DNA of 64,000 bases from Megaustenia siamemsis (Eukaryota > Mollusca > Gastropoda > Stylommatophora > Ariophantidae): the NCBI GenBank assembly GCA_032433765.1, contig JAVIAB010000047.1, positions 16,223,107-16,287,106 of the forward strand, read 5' to 3'. A program made the position numbers and the translations under genes. The notes under the pieces were generated by a model that saw nothing but the letters and a program-made list of their open reading frames with translations, did no database searches and was not told the origin of the DNA. Each line of letters starts with the position of its first letter. The stretch's first letter is position 1. Shown here piece by piece: positions 21,440-33,946 of this stretch.

Positions 21440-21770
21440 TCCATAATCATCATCATCATCATCATCATCATCAAGTACCATGCCTGCTGGTGTAGGTGAT
21501 CATGTCTCTCTACAACTTTCGATCTCGGCAATTATTTATCATTTCTGTTGTTGACCTTCTGCCAAGCCATTCTCTTAAGCTGTCTGGTATCTTTTCTCTT
21601 TGCTTCCCTCTATCTCTTCATTCCTCAATTTCTCCATTTGTTACAATATACTCCAGTTGTTCCCTTCTCATTACATGGCCAAAAATAATGAGTTTTCTTC
21701 CTAATATTGGAAATTAGTTGTCTTTTTGCTTTGGCCTCTTTCATTTCTCTTCTTAGCTGTCCATGATGTA
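21440..21770 (-). mobile_element. LINE family C, 3' fragment
   Basis: Minus strand, starting with the (ATC)n complement of the C tail and the TCAAGTACC-AT-GCCTGC junction, covering the C-terminus up to the CTGTCCATG (PWTAK) position. Confidence 0.82.
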
Positions 21771-22005
21771 CTGGGCCCTAACAGCACCATAACCTATGAC
21801 CATAACAGCATCAGCAAATTTGAAGTCTGCATGGTGAGATATTGTGATGGTATTATCTCTTCTTCTTAGTGATCACCCAATGAGTGGTGTGTATGCGTTG
21901 TATCACCAGTTTACAGCAAAGCCATTTTTAAAGCAAAAAACCAGTTAGTAAAACCAGTTTAAAGCAAAGATGCAATCTGCACCTTTAGGCCTAACACATC
22001 CATCT

Positions 22006-22339
22006 CGGATGGGGGCCTCGGTAGCCTAGTTGGGAAAACCACCCGACTGGACTACCGACGTTTGGACAACCCGTGTTCGATTCCCGCTGGGAGCAGTGTG
22101 AGTTGTACTCATGGTTGGAAAAAAAAAATACCCCCACGGTCGACCCAGCCGTTGGCAGAAATGGATACCAGGGTATTACCCTGGGAAGGTGAGGAATGTC
22201 ACTTCGCATCTGAGTTTCGATGCTTGAGGCGACACTGTACAGAAATATCCGAACATTTCTGGATAGGCGGCTGAGCACTTATGGGTGTAAACTCGCGTGC
22301 TAAGATGCAGGTTCAAGTCTCGTACTTTACCTTACCTTT
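22006..22339 (+). mobile_element. SINE2 (tRNA-derived), copy 1
   Basis: Head GGGGGCCTCGGTAGCCTAGT with A-box-like and B-box-like (GTGTTCGATTCCC) motifs, a body of about 250 bases and a TTTACCTTACCTTTA tail. Flanked by ACATCCATCT (21996-22005 and 22340-22349). Other copies: 23343-24217 (-), 39605-39960 (+). Confidence 0.88.
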
Positions 22340-22354
22340 ACATCCATCTTATCC

Positions 22355-22655
22355 ATGGGTAGATTTTTCTAACAATTTTTGCCAGGCAGCACACCCCCTT
22401 TTGGCCAACTTTTTCAGATTTTTAACTGCTAAAGGCTCTTGATTGTGCATGAGTGCACACTGGACCTTTTGTTTTTCATCGTTTTCTGCAAGGGCTAAAC
22501 ATTTGATCTTACTAACTATAGAATGGGAGAGGGTAGATTCAAGAGCAAACCATGGATTCAAAGTGAAAAATCCCCACAAGCTGTGGTGGAATTCGATCCC
22601 GGGAATTTCTTGTCCTGAAGCCAACGTCTTACCTCTAGGCCACCAAGTCCCCTGA
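22355..22655 (-). mobile_element. SINE3 (tRNA-derived), copy 1
   Basis: Minus strand head GGGGACTTGGTGGCCTAGAG with B box GGGATCGAATTCC, then a body ending in the CCAACTTTTTCAG / GGCAAAAATTGTT region. Related plus-strand copies at 35938-36200 and 40645-40925. Confidence 0.8.
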
Positions 22656-22681
22656 TGTTGGTATTATGACATGTATGTCAT

Positions 22682-23320
22682 AATGTCAAAATAAAGACAA
22701 GTGGAACAATATTAAAACAGGTAAATGAATTTAAATATTTGTGAACTTCATTAACCTCAGATGGAAGATGTACAACAGAGGTGAGATGCAGAATGGCTCA
22801 GGCAAAAGCAGCTTTCCAAAAAAATGAGGAAGATACTATGCAATCCTTTTTTGACAGTAGAAATAAGAAAAAGAGTTCTTAAATGTTATGTATAGCCAGT
22901 CTTAACATATGGATGTGAATCATGGGCAATAGGACAACAGACAAGAAAATCACTGGAGGCTGTAGAAATGTGGTTTTACAGAAGAATGTTGAGAGTACCA
23001 TGGACAGCTAAGAAGAGTAATGAAGATGTTCTGAGAGAGGTCAAAGCAAAAAGAGAGCTAATTTCCAATATTAGGAAGAAACAGTCATCATTTTTTGGCC
23101 ATGTAATGAGAAGGGAATAGCTGGAATATATTGTGACAACTGGGAAAATTGAGGGTCTAAGAGATAGAGGGAAGCAAAGAGAAATGATACCAGACAGCTT
23201 AAGAGAATGGCTTGACAGAAGGTCAACAACAGAAATGATAAAAAACTGTCGAGATCGAAAGTTGTGGAGAGACATGATCACCTATGCCAGCAGGCCCGGC
23301 ACTTAATGATGATGAATGAT
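22682..23320 (+). mobile_element. LINE family C fragment
   Basis: Plus strand from the K-I-K-T-S-G-T-I-L-K-Q-V region to the tail (CAGGCCCGGCACTTAATGAT). Frameshifts at poly-A runs. It resembles the copy at 5345-7360 more than the full-length copy, suggesting two C subfamilies. Confidence 0.82.
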
Positions 23321-23342
23321 TGCTAGTAGTTGTCAAGTGAAC

Positions 23343-24217
23343 ATAGAAAGGTAAAGTAAGGTAAAGTACGAGACTTGAATCGGCATCTTAGCATGCAAGT
23401 TTTCACCCATATGCGCTCTGTCACCTATCCAGAAGTGTTCAAAGACTTCTGGACAGTGTCACTTCAAGCATCGAAACTCATGATGCGAGGTGGCATTCCT
23501 CACCTTCCCAAAGTACTACCCTGGTACCCATTTATGCCAGTGGCTGGGTCGACCTCGGGGGTGTTATTTCTTCCAATCAGAGTACAACTCACACTGCTTC
23601 CAGTGGGAATCGAACATGAGTCGCCCGAACATCGGTAGCCTTCTTCTTCTTCTACCTTTTTAGCTCCCAGTGGAACTTAGGTCTTCAACAGACACTTTCC
23701 AAGTCGTTCTGATTTTTGTCATTCTTTTAGGATCCTTCATGTCTTCCCCATCATCTTCATCTCTGCTTCTATCTGTCTTCTCCAAGAATTCCTTGGTCTT
23801 CCTCTTTGTCTTTTCCTTTGGGGATTCCAAAAAAGGGCCCATTGTGTAATACTCACAGTTGGCTTCCGTAGTGTGTGTCCTATCCAGAGCCATCATCTTC
23901 GCTGTATCTCTTTATCCACTGGTATTTGACTGGTACATTTCCATAATTCTATGTTAGTGATTTTGTCTTGCCATTTCCATCCTTTTATTCTGCATAAGCA
24001 TCCATTAATGAAAGTCTGTATCTTCGTGATTGTCAATTTTGTTGTTCTTCATGTTTTACAGCCATATAAAAGGACCGACTTAACATTGGAGTTGACAATT
24101 TTTTATTTTTGTATTTAACCTAATTTCTTTGGATTTCCATATGTTTCCTAGTGCAACGAAAGCTCCGGTAGCCTAGTTGAGTGTTTTTCCCAACTAGGCC
24201 ACTGAGGCCCCCCAACA
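23343..24217 (-). mobile_element. SINE2 copy 2, split by LINE A
   Basis: The SINE body occupies 23343-23640 and its head 24166-24217 on the minus strand. CGGTAGCC is repeated at 23633-23640 and 24166-24173, the target-site duplication of the LINE A piece between them. Confidence 0.82.
23641..24165 (-). mobile_element. LINE family A, 3' fragment inside SINE2
   Basis: Minus-strand A from its GAAGAAGAAG tail (23641) to a 5' truncation at the segment for GAFVALG (about 24163). Frameshifted, with an intact 3' end (AGCTCCCAGTGGAACTTAGG). Confidence 0.85.
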
Positions 24218-24291
24218 TACAAATAAGTGTGTACTGGTGATCTGAGCTTGCGGAATTTGTTTCTGCCTCAGTTTCTTGTACTTTTCCACAG

Positions 24292-24448
24292 CTTGTGGTT
24301 GATGGTAAAACACGAGAAGTTGTGAATTATCTGACCTTCAACCCCCAATATTTAAATGCTCCCAATCACGAAGGCTACTATCTGATCCATTTAGCAATCA
24401 TGCACAACCAAGCTGGCATCTTACAAGAACTATTGAAAATGAACGTTG
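24292..24448 (+). CDS. TRPA1-like ankyrin gene, exon 2
   Basis: The acceptor CTTTTCCACAG ends at 24291 and the donor GTGAGC starts at 24449. The exon enters in phase 0 and leaves with one extra base (phase 1). It encodes LVVDGKTREVVNYLTFNPQY, then LNAPNHEGYYLIHLAIMHNQ and AGILQELLKMNV: helix B of one ankyrin unit plus a complete repeat with the G-x-x-x-I-H-L-A core. It joins exon 1 as FQ-LVVDGK and exon 3 as KMNV-DLNVVDHEGK, which restores a standard ankyrin spacing. Exon lengths not tied to whole repeats are common in TRP genes. Confidence 0.8.
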
Positions 24449-24484
24449 GTGAGCAGTCAATCCATTGCAAATTTACTATACATG

Positions 24485-24660
24485 CTTGTTGTTAATGTAT
24501 CATTCTAGAACTACTCTATTGTGTCATTGTTAATTTATCATTCTAAAGCTGCTTTATAATGTCATGTTCATTTATTCACCCAAGAGCTACTTTATTATGT
24601 GTGATTGTTAATTTATCCTTCTAGGACTGCTTTATTATGTGATTGTTAATTTATTCTTCT
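24485..24660. repeat. Short tandem array of about 40-55-bp units
   Basis: About four diverged units with TTGTTAATTTATCATTCTA and GCTACTTTATTATGTG, starting about 36 bases after the exon 2 donor. Confidence 0.75.
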
Positions 24661-24770
24661 ATCCATCCGTCCGTCTGTCTGTCCGTCCGTCCGTCCGTCC
24701 ATCCATCCATCCATCCATCCATCCATCCATCCATCCATCCATCCATCCATCCATCCATCCATTCATTCAT
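24661..24770. repeat. Tetranucleotide microsatellite (CCGT/ATCC/ATTC)
   Basis: Runs of CCGT, then about 15 ATCC and a few ATTC, ending where a minus-strand LINE B begins. Confidence 0.95.
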
Positions 24771-25312
24771 TGACCTTTCGAGCCATTGCCGGCCCATAGG
24801 GCGTAGACCCAGATACTCTTTCTCTTATCTAAATTTTTATTCTAGAAGTTTTCAATCCTTGTAAAGATCTTTTATCAAATCTCACCATTTGTCTCTGTTC
24901 TGTGCAAGCAACTCAATCTCGTTGAGGGAGCCGTTTCCTGCTGCTCTTGCCTCTCTGATCAATGTTTTTCTCAGTGTCTCTCTGGGTCAGCCATCTTTTC
25001 CTCTTACCTGTTGTTTCCCACATGAGGGCTTGCTTTGCTATTCGGTTATTATCTCTCCTCATCACATGTCCAACATATGACCATCATCTTTTCTTGATTA
25101 CTGAAGATATTAGTGGTTGATTGGTGATTTCTCTAATTTCCTCATTTGTTTTGAATTCGTTCCATGCTATACCAAGTATTTTCCTTAGACATTTATTTTC
25201 AAATGCTTTCAACTTTGTTTCTATGTCTCTTGTTGTTTTCCAGCTCTCACATGCATACGTAAGGGTTGATAGTACATTTGATTTGAGTAGTCTAAGTTTT
25301 GTGTTTGTGCCC
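24771..25312 (-). mobile_element. LINE family B, 3' fragment
   Basis: Minus strand from the 3' terminus (GCCGGCCCATAGGGCGTAGA) to a truncation at about 25312 inside the region for STNTKLRL. Several frameshifts. It joins directly to a plus-strand LINE A. Confidence 0.82.
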
Positions 25313-28300
25313 ATAGGAAAACATGGACTTGGAGAAATAAATGAGAATGGAGAGATATTCAAGAACTTCTGTGCTCTTAATCAGATGAGCATAGGAAGAA
25401 CAATATTCCAAGATAAAAGAATACATAAAGCTACATAGGTGTCACCAGATTATAGAACGGAGAATCAAATTGACCACATGTGTATTAATAATAAGTTTAA
25501 ATCATCCTTACAAGATGTAAAATTTTATCGAGGAGCAGATGTGGCTTCAGATCATCATCTTCTGATAGCCAAACTTAAACTAAAAAGATATACTACAATG
25601 AATAAGGGTAGAAAGTATTTCAATGTAGGATTTCTTAAAGAACAAGGAATTAAAGATAAATTCGCAGTCAACAATATCAAACAAATACTAAGTCCTCCAA
25701 CAACTAGAAAATACAATAAATATAGAAGATCATTGGAAACAGGTAAAGGATATATGGAAAAAGACACGCGAAGAAACGCTGGGGAAAAGAGAGTGCCAGA
25801 ATAAGGCATGGATGACAGCAGAGACCCTGGATAAAATTAAAGAAAGAAAGAACAAGAAAGCAGACATAAATAAAAGCAAAACGAGAAGTAATAAAGCCAA
25901 GACACAGGAAGCTTACACAGAGGTGAACAGAGAAGTGAGAAGATGCATTAAAAGGGATAAGAGGAAATATATAGATGAACTAGCTAAAGAGGCAGAGGAA
26001 GCAGCAAATAAAGGGAATATGAAAGAACTGTACAATAAGAAAGAACAAGCCTACCATGGACCAGCTGATAAGACTCACTCAAGAGATGCAGTGACTCATT
26101 CCAGGAGCAAAAACATGTAATGGCCACATTCATTGACCTGAAACAAGCGTATGACAGAGTCTGGAGAAAAGGTCTTCTATTTAAACTGCAAAAAGTGGGA
26201 ATATCAGGATGAATGTACAAGTGGATAAAGGGCTTCTTTTGTAATCGAACAATACAAACAACATACACGGGAACAACTTCCAAACAAAGAACTCTGGAGG
26301 AAGGCCTACCTCAAGGATCAGCCCTAAGTTGCACATTGTTCCTTATGTTTATAAATGACATGTCAGAAAATATCACATGTCGTAAGGCACTTTTTGCGGA
26401 TGACCTCGCCATCTGGGTAAGAGGCAAGAATATTCAAGCCCTTTCCCATAACATAAATACGAACCTCACTACCATTGCTGCTTACTGCCAGTTCTGGAAG
26501 TTAGAGCCTAGCACTGAGAAGACAGTCTACAATATATTTACCCTAAGCAACAAAGTCAAAGGGGAAGAAATAGATGTCCGGATGAACGGAGAGAAACTAA
26601 ACTACGACAAATATCCGAGATACCTGGGAGTTGACTTAGACCGAAGGCTATCTCTGTAACAACACATAAACAAGCTGATAGAGAAAACCACAACTAGACT
26701 CAGGATCATCAAGCACCTCGCCACTTGTGAATGGGGGGCAGACCAACAAACACTGCGTCAACTCTATATTGGTTATGTGCGATCGGTAATAGACTATTCA
26801 CTACCTCTGCAATCTATTGCTAGCAAGATTCTACTCCAAAGCTTAGATAAATTTCAAAATCAAGCCCTGAGATTTATTAGCGGTGCCATGAAATCAACTC
26901 CTAATAATGCTTGCGAAATACACAATAACATCAAACATCTTGGCATTCGAAGAGAACGTGCTGTAGTGGAAACCTACGAGAGATATTTGCAGATGGAACC
27001 AACAGGGGTAAATCGCATTATGGTAGAAAAGTGGCGGAAGAAAACCCGAATCAAGAAATCATCCTTTTTAGACCATGCAACTAACTACAGCTCCAAACAT
27101 CACCTTCCAGCTGACAGACTCCAAAATATGCCCATCCACTCTGAAGCACGTTGCCGCCAAATAGTTGTCCCCGATGTCAGGACTGAGCTCTCCGACCCCA
27201 TAGCAGAAAGAAAACCTCTACCTCCCATACTCAAAGCCATAGCACTGGAAACCATTGACCAGTATCCACGCAATGCCGTCCACGTTTATACTGATGGATC
27301 TGCATTCAAGGCCACTCTAAATGCTGGCTATGGTGCTGTTGTCAAGTATCCCTACTCTCACCCAGACCACTACCCCCAAATTTACGGTCCATGCGGAGAG
27401 TACTGCTCCAATTACTCTGCAGAAATTATAGCTATAGAGAGAGCACTCAGAAGGATATTTGTAGACTTTGAATGTGACACCATCACACCGGAAGATATAT
27501 ATATTTTCTCAGATTAAAAATCAGCACTCAAAGCAAATGAAAGCGGACTAACATCCGGGGTTTCCAATATAAGATCTTTATCCAACCAACTCTCCACTAC
27601 CTATGGCGTGACTGTAGCCCTACAATGAATCCCTGGTCACATCGGCATGGCAGGAAATGAGAGAGCGGATAGGTTGGCTAAACTGGGAGCATCTCTACCA
27701 CAGCTTCCTGTTTAAGTTAGCCTCAAAACATGCAAGTAAATTTTGAGAAACAACTACCACGAGGAATGGTTAATTATGTGGGCTTCAGCTAAGACTGGTC
27801 GCCTACTCTACAGATATAAAACAAAACCAGACCCCCTCGACCCTGTGGGGGAGCTCAGACGAAGGGATCAAAGCCTGATATTCCAGCTGAGAACAGGCCA
27901 TGCTCCTACCAATCAACACATGAGCAGAATAAAAACACATGATCCAATCTGCAAACACTGCCGTCAACAATCTGTGACAGTAGATCACCTGCTACTACAC
28001 TGTCCCCATTTACAAAACCGACGGAGCATATTACTCCCACTACTTCCATCCATCAATAGCACACTGTACTCTGCAGCTGTACAACTGAGAAGGACCTCAG
28101 GACTCTTCATGCGAGAGGCATTAAGCTGTAAAGAGCTCATAGCTCACGGCTAACAAGGGGATTAAGTCAAGTCAAGTCAAGAAAGAACTGTACAACAGCA
28201 CAAAGAAATTAAGTGGAAAATACAAACAGATCAATGCTTTTATTAAAAATAAGAAAGGAAATCTGCTTAGTAATATAAGGGAGCAAATGGAGAGTTGGGA

Positions 28301-29740
28301 AGAGCACTTTGAAAAACTTTTGAACAGACCCAGCTCAAATAATCATCCAGATATACCACCAGCAGAAGAAGAGTAACACGTTAACTGTGGAAAACCAAGC
28401 AAAGAAGAAATAATGAAAGCCATCAAACTATAAAAAAATGGTAAAGCCACAGGACCAGATGAAATTCCTTTGGAAGCCAACAAAGCAGATATTAACGCCT
28501 CTACCAAGATGTTATATAATCTATTAGAAAAAATTTGGGAGAGGGAAGAAATACCTAAGGACTAGAAAGAAGGTTATATGATCAAACAACTACTGTACGT
28601 ATAATAGTTGAACAAAGTTTAGAACTACAGTCCCCACTTTATATTGGATTCATAGATTACGAAAAGGCATTTGATAGTTTAGACAGAGGAATGCTTTGGA
28701 AGTTGCTGAGTCATTATGGAATCCCCATAAAGTTTATTAACCTGATAATAATAATGTATGAAGGAATGAAATGTAGTGTGGTGTATGAAGGGCAGCTTAC
28801 AGAAGCATTTGAAATAAGAACAGGAGTAAGGCAGGGATGCCTTCTGTCTCCATTTCTCTTTCTGCTAGCCATTGATTGGATTATGAGAATAACTCAAAAC
28901 AACAGAAATGGAATTCAGTGGTCATTGGCCAAGCAACTTAATGATTTAGACTTTGCTGATGACATAGCTCTCCTATCACACAGCCATCAACAGATGCAGG
29001 ATAAAATGAGCATACTTGATGAGAGATCACAACAACTAGTACTAAAAATTAATAGAAATAAGACCAACATTATGAGAATTAATACAATTAGCAATAACCA
29101 AATCAATTACTAAAAAATACCTCTACTGGACGTACAATCTTACATATATCTTGGCTGTAATATAGATAAAGAGGGAGGAACAGAAAATGATACCAAAATA
29201 AGGATATCAAAAGCAAGAGGAGCTTTTGTTACACTGGGAAACTTATGGAAGTCCAAAGAAATTAGGTTAAATACAAAAATAAAAATTTTCATCTTCAATG
29301 TTAAGTCAGTCCTTTTATATGGCTGTGAAACATGGAGAACAACAAAATTGACAATCATGAAGGTACAGACTTTCATTAATGGATGCTTACACAGGATAAA
29401 AGGATGGAAATGGCAGGACAAAATCACTAACATAGAATTATGGAAATGTACCAGTCAAACACCAGTGGATAAAGAGATACAGTGAAGATGATGGCTTTGG
29501 ATAGGACACACTCCGGAAGCCAACTGAGAGTATTACACAACAGGCCCTTTTTTGGAATCCCCAGGTGAAAAGACAAAGAGGAAGACCAAGAAATTCTTGG
29601 AGAAGACAGACAGAAGCAGAGATGAAGATGATGGGGAAGACATGGAATGACCTTAAAAGAATGGCAAGAAACAGAACGACTTGGAAAGTGTTTGTTGAAG
29701 ACCTATGCTCCACTGGGAGCTGAAAGGTAGAAGAAGAAGA
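25313..29740 (+). mobile_element. LINE family A copy, split by LINE D
   Basis: Part 1 (25313-26035) holds the late endonuclease domain (QIDHMCINNKFKSSLQ; SDHHLLIAKLK) and the following basic linker. Part 2 (28181-29740) holds RT (IDYEKAFDSLDRGMLWKLLS; RTGVRQGCLLSPFLF; LDFADDIALLS) and the C-terminal domain, ending in AGGTAGAAGAAGAAG. Many stops and indels. About 176 bases corresponding to 56398-56574 are missing, the junction being the repeated GATCAAA. The 5' part of the endonuclease is truncated. Confidence 0.88.
26036..28180 (+). mobile_element. LINE family D with RNase H, nested in LINE A
   Basis: Flanked by the 15-bp duplication GAAAGAACTGTACAA (26021-26035 and 28181-28195) and ending in a (AAGTC)n-type tail. 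It is 5'-truncated, beginning inside RT (FIDLKQAYDRVWRKGL). It continues with EEGLPQGSALSCTLF, ALFADDLAIWVRG (catalytic FADD), and RNase H (HVYTDGSAFKATLNAGYGAV, YSAEIIAIERAL, FSD, IPGHIGMAGNERADRLAKLG). It ends with a zinc-knuckle-like CKHCRQQSVTVDHLLLHC. Four or more point stops (for example TAA 27516-27518 right after FSD) make it inactive, yet the frame is otherwise kept over more than 2 kb, so decay is recent. Confidence 0.9.
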
Positions 29741-30400
29741 CCAAAATTATGAGAATTAATGCAGTTGATAATAACCAATTACAAATAGGACAAATACCTC
29801 TGCTAGACGTACAATCTTTATATATCATCATCATCAAGTACCGGGCCTGCTGGCTTAGGTGATCATGTCTCTCCACAACTTTTGATCACGACAGTTATTT
29901 ATCATTTCTGTCATTGACCTTCTGCCAAGCCATTCTCTTAAGCTGTCTGGTATCTCTTATGCTGTCTCTTTGCTTCCCTCTATCTCTTCGTCCCTCAATT
30001 TTCCCAGTTGTTACAATATATTCCAGCTGTTCTCTTCTCATTACATGGCCAAAAAATGATGATTGTTTCTTCCTAATATTGGAAATTAGCTCTCTTTTTT
30101 GCTTTGGCCTCTTTCAAATACCAGTGGATAAAGAGACACAGTGAAGACGATGGTGCTGGATAGGACACACACTGCAGAAGCCAACTGAGAATATTACACA
30201 ACAGGCCCTTTTTTGGAATCCTCAGAGAAAAAGACAAAGAGGAAGACCAAGGTATTCTTGGAGAAGAAAGATGGAAGTAGAGATCAAAATGATGATAAAG
30301 GCATGGAATGATCTTAAAAGATTGGCAAGAACGGTTTTGGAAGGTGTTTGTTGAAGACCTATGCTCCACAGGGAATCGAAAGGCAGAAGAAGAAGAATGA
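29741..30400 (+). mobile_element. Mosaic of LINE A pieces with LINE C between
   Basis: 29741-29825 is LINE A (+) from the IMRINAV region. 29826-30116 is the 3' end of LINE C on the minus strand, beginning ATCATCATCATCAAGTACC. 30117-30400 is again LINE A (+), the C-terminus and GAAGAAGAAG tail. About 300 bases of A between the two A parts are missing, so C did not simply insert: target deletion or recombination occurred. Confidence 0.75.
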
Positions 30401-30658
30401 GGAAAAAAAAAATTTGTTTTAAATTGTGAAATGTATATTAAAAAAACACACAGGCCTTAGAACATCTTTGTAAATATGACAAAATCATGTTTTCTGTAAA
30501 AAAAAAACTCCCAACATCAGAGGAAACAAGTCAAACACTCGGAGGTAATCAGAAACAATAATTAGGACGGTATAAGGAGGGTGGAAATGTTGTGGCAAGC
30601 TATTGAATTCCAATAAAACATATTCTGAGTTTGTAAATTTTACAAAGGTATTGTAATC
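30401..30658. other. No gene recognised
   Basis: AT-rich intron sequence. The stretch around 30630-30658 (AAATTTTACAAAGGTATTGT) loosely resembles 41728-41757, perhaps an old shared repeat. Confidence 0.4.
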
Positions 30659-33600
30659 TTCGGTTAGCGGGGTAGAGTTCTGCCCTACCAAAGGAGGAGT
30701 AAGGCATCTCCTTTCCTCCGCTAGTCTTCGAGACACCCTTGGGCAAGGTGGAGCTCCCGTTTAGTCCCCCTATCAGGGTTATGTGAAGCCATTGGAGCAG
30801 GTGGTGGATGGTGTTGTGGGAGCAGCCGACAAGTTGTGCCGGTTATGGTCCTCACACCACGATGGCAGGCAGAGGATCTCATGTATAGAGACAATTGCTG
30901 CGATCTCCGACTAGTACAGTCACTGCCAAGAAGGAAAGGAATGGCAAACTACCTTCTTATATTGCCTAGACTAATCATGACAAATCACAACTTAATATCT
31001 GCAGCTAACGACGTTAATGGGGACTCCACAGCCACCTCGTCCTGTAGGGAGCGTCATGTGCTACAGGTGACACTCGATCGTCATCAAGCTACTGTATGCA
31101 AGATAAAAAATAAAGAGACACTAGCAATAGGAACTTGGAACATTAGATCAGCATTCCAGGTTGGAAAACTAGAAAACATCAGCCAAGAAATGAAGAGAAT
31201 GAAGTTGAACATCTTGGGACTATGTGAAATGAGATGGACCGGAGCAGGATTATTACAACGCGACAGTGGAAATGTAATTTACTCTGGGGGAACCACACAC
31301 GAAAGAGGAGTAGGCATCATGTTAGATAGAGAAAGAAGCAAAACAGTGAAAGGATTTTGGCCAGTATCAGATAGAATTCTGCTAGTAAAATTGAGAGGTA
31401 GACCATTGGATGTCAACATAATTCAACTTATGCACCAACAAGTAAAAGTGAAGAAGAAAACATTGACACTTTTTACAATGAGCTAGAGATGACCATGGAA
31501 CAGTGTAAATCCCAAGAAATAACTATTATATTAGGGGATTTTAATGCAAAGGTAGGAACAGCTAAAGTGCAAAAATGTGACCTGGGGGGGGGGGCATGGC
31601 CTTGGAGAGACGAATGACAGAGGGGCTAGATTGGGCAAAGACACATGAAATGATAATAGGTAACACCTGGTTCAAACAACACCCTAGGCGACTATGGACA
31701 TGGCAAAGCCCAGACAAAAAAGTACACAATCAAATTGATTTTATACTGGTACAGAGAAGATTCAGGAATCGGCTAACATCTGTTAAAACAAGGCCAGGGG
31801 CAGATTGCAATAGTGACCATGTACCAGTAGTTGGAAAGATTAGAATAAAATCACACAGAAATCCCAAGAAATATAAAATTAGAACTAGATATGCTTAGAG
31901 TAGATAAACAGATGAGTGATAAGTATAGCACAATAGTACAAAATAGATATAATGCTATTGAGAAAATACAGTACATCGAGGAGCAGTGGAAAATGCTCAA
32001 ACAATCGATTCAACAAACATCAAAAGAGGTAATACCAGTGACCAAAAGAATCAACAAAAAGAAATGGATGACAGAAGAAATATTACAACTAATGGATGAA
32101 AGAGGAAAACATAAGAAAGTGGAACGGACATACAAAATACTGCACAAAGAGATCCAAAACAAATGCAGAGAAGCAAAGGAAGAATGGTTAAAATAGAAAT
32201 GTGAAGAACACAAATTGAAAAACAACAAAAGAAAGACTCAAAATTTATGCACATTCAATTAAATGAATTAATAGGAAGAAAAGAAGTCAAAGTTTCAGGA
32301 TGTGTGAAATCAAAGGAAGGAAATATAATAATGGGACAGGAGAAAACAATAGAAAGATGGACAAAATATATCAGTCAACTCTATGATAATGAAAGACCAG
32401 AGCTAAACAATTCAAACAAAGACACAGGACCACCAATTAGGCAGAGTGAAGTGGAGGACACAATTCAACACATGAAAAGAGGCAAAGCTCCAGGTTCCGA
32501 CAATATAACAATCGAATAGATAAATGCATTGGGAGAGCTGGGAGTACAAGTCATAACAAAACTACTCAGTGACATATATAACACTGGACACATACCCGAA
32601 GATGTACTAAAATCTATCTTTGTAGCCATACCGAAGAAGTCAGGTGCCACTGATTGTGAAGACCATCGCACTATTAGTCTCATGAGCCATATGACGAAAA
32701 TATTACTAAGAATCATCATGAGACATGTAAGAAACAAAATAAAACCAGAAAAAAGTGAGGAACAATGTGGATTTGTGGAAGGAAAGGGCACCAATAATGC
32801 AATATACATCTTAAGAACATTGATAGAAAGATCTATAGAGGTAAAGAAAGATCTATATATGTGCTTTATATTTATAGACTACACAAAAGCATTTGACAAA
32901 GTAAAGCATGTGGAAATAATCAATATGCTGGAGAAAGTAAACATTGATGGCAAGGATCTGCGAATCATAAAAAACATGTACTGGCAACAAACAGTAGCTA
33001 TACGAATTAACAACCAAACAGGACAATTTCAATTTATAAAACAAGGAGTCAGACAAGGCTGTGTTCTGTTGCCGGATTTGTTTTCACTTTACAGCGAACA
33101 TATTATGAGATCAATAGTAGACAAAACAGGAATTGAAGTTAATGGTCACAACATAAATAATTTTCGATATGCAGATGACACAGTCTTAGTAACAGAGACA
33201 GAGAATGAGCTACAAGAAATGATAGACATAATAGTAAAAGAAAGCAACAAGAAAGGTCTCAGTCTGAATAGTAAGAAAACAGAAGTAATGGTCATATCGA
33301 AGAAGCAATCATTACCAGCATGCAGCATAAAAATAAACAGGACAAATTTGAAACAAGTGCAACGTGTCAAATACTTGGGCACAATAATAACATCGGATGG
33401 AAGATGTACCACGGAAATAAAATGCAGAATAGCTCAGGCCAAAATAGCATTTCAGAAAATGAAAAATATCTTATGCCAAAAATCCAAATCAATAGAAAAG
33501 AGAAAGAGAGTTCATCGGTGCTATATAGAACCAGTTCTGACCTATGGAAGCGAATCAAGGACAGTAGACAAACAAATGAAAAGACGATTAGAGGCCACAG

Positions 33601-33946
33601 AGATGGGATTTCTCAGAAGAATGTTGAAAGTTCCCTGGACAGTTAAAAAGACCAATGAGGAAGTTCTCAAAGAGGCCAACACAAAAAGACAGCTCCTAAA
33701 AAACATCAGAAAGAAAGAATCAACATTTTTCAGGCACATCATGAGAAGAGGAAAGTTGGAATACTTGGTTACAACTGGCAAAATAAAAGGAAAGAGAGAT
33801 CGCAGACGACAAAGAGAGAAAATACTGGATAGGTTGGTATCATGGCATGGAAAACAGTCAACAACAGAACTGGTATGATGCACTGTAGACAGGAGATTGT
33901 GGAAGGACATGATTGCCTACGCCAACCGGTATGGCACATGATGATG
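30659..33946 (+). mobile_element. LINE family C, full-length but decayed
   Basis: 3.29 kb flanked by ATTGTAATC (30650-30658 and 33947-33955). A 5' leader of about 400 bases precedes the endonuclease (TLAIGTWNIRSAFQVGKLEN, ILGLCEMRWTGAG). The rest of the endonuclease (GDFNAKVG, NQIDFILVQRRF, DHVPVVGKIR) and RT follow. RT and C-terminus are in the 449-codon frame 32529-33878 (FIDYTKAFDKVKH, KQGVRQGCVLLPDLFSLY, FRYADDTVLVTETENEL). At least three frame changes and several stops, including a poly-G expansion near 31588, break the endonuclease half. EN-RT arrangement and motifs suggest an RTE-like LINE; the tail is (GAT)n. Confidence 0.9.

Noticed and set aside
26777..27517. Stand-alone RNase H gene
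   Set aside because: It is the RNase H part of LINE D, in continuity with RT upstream and bounded by the target duplication.
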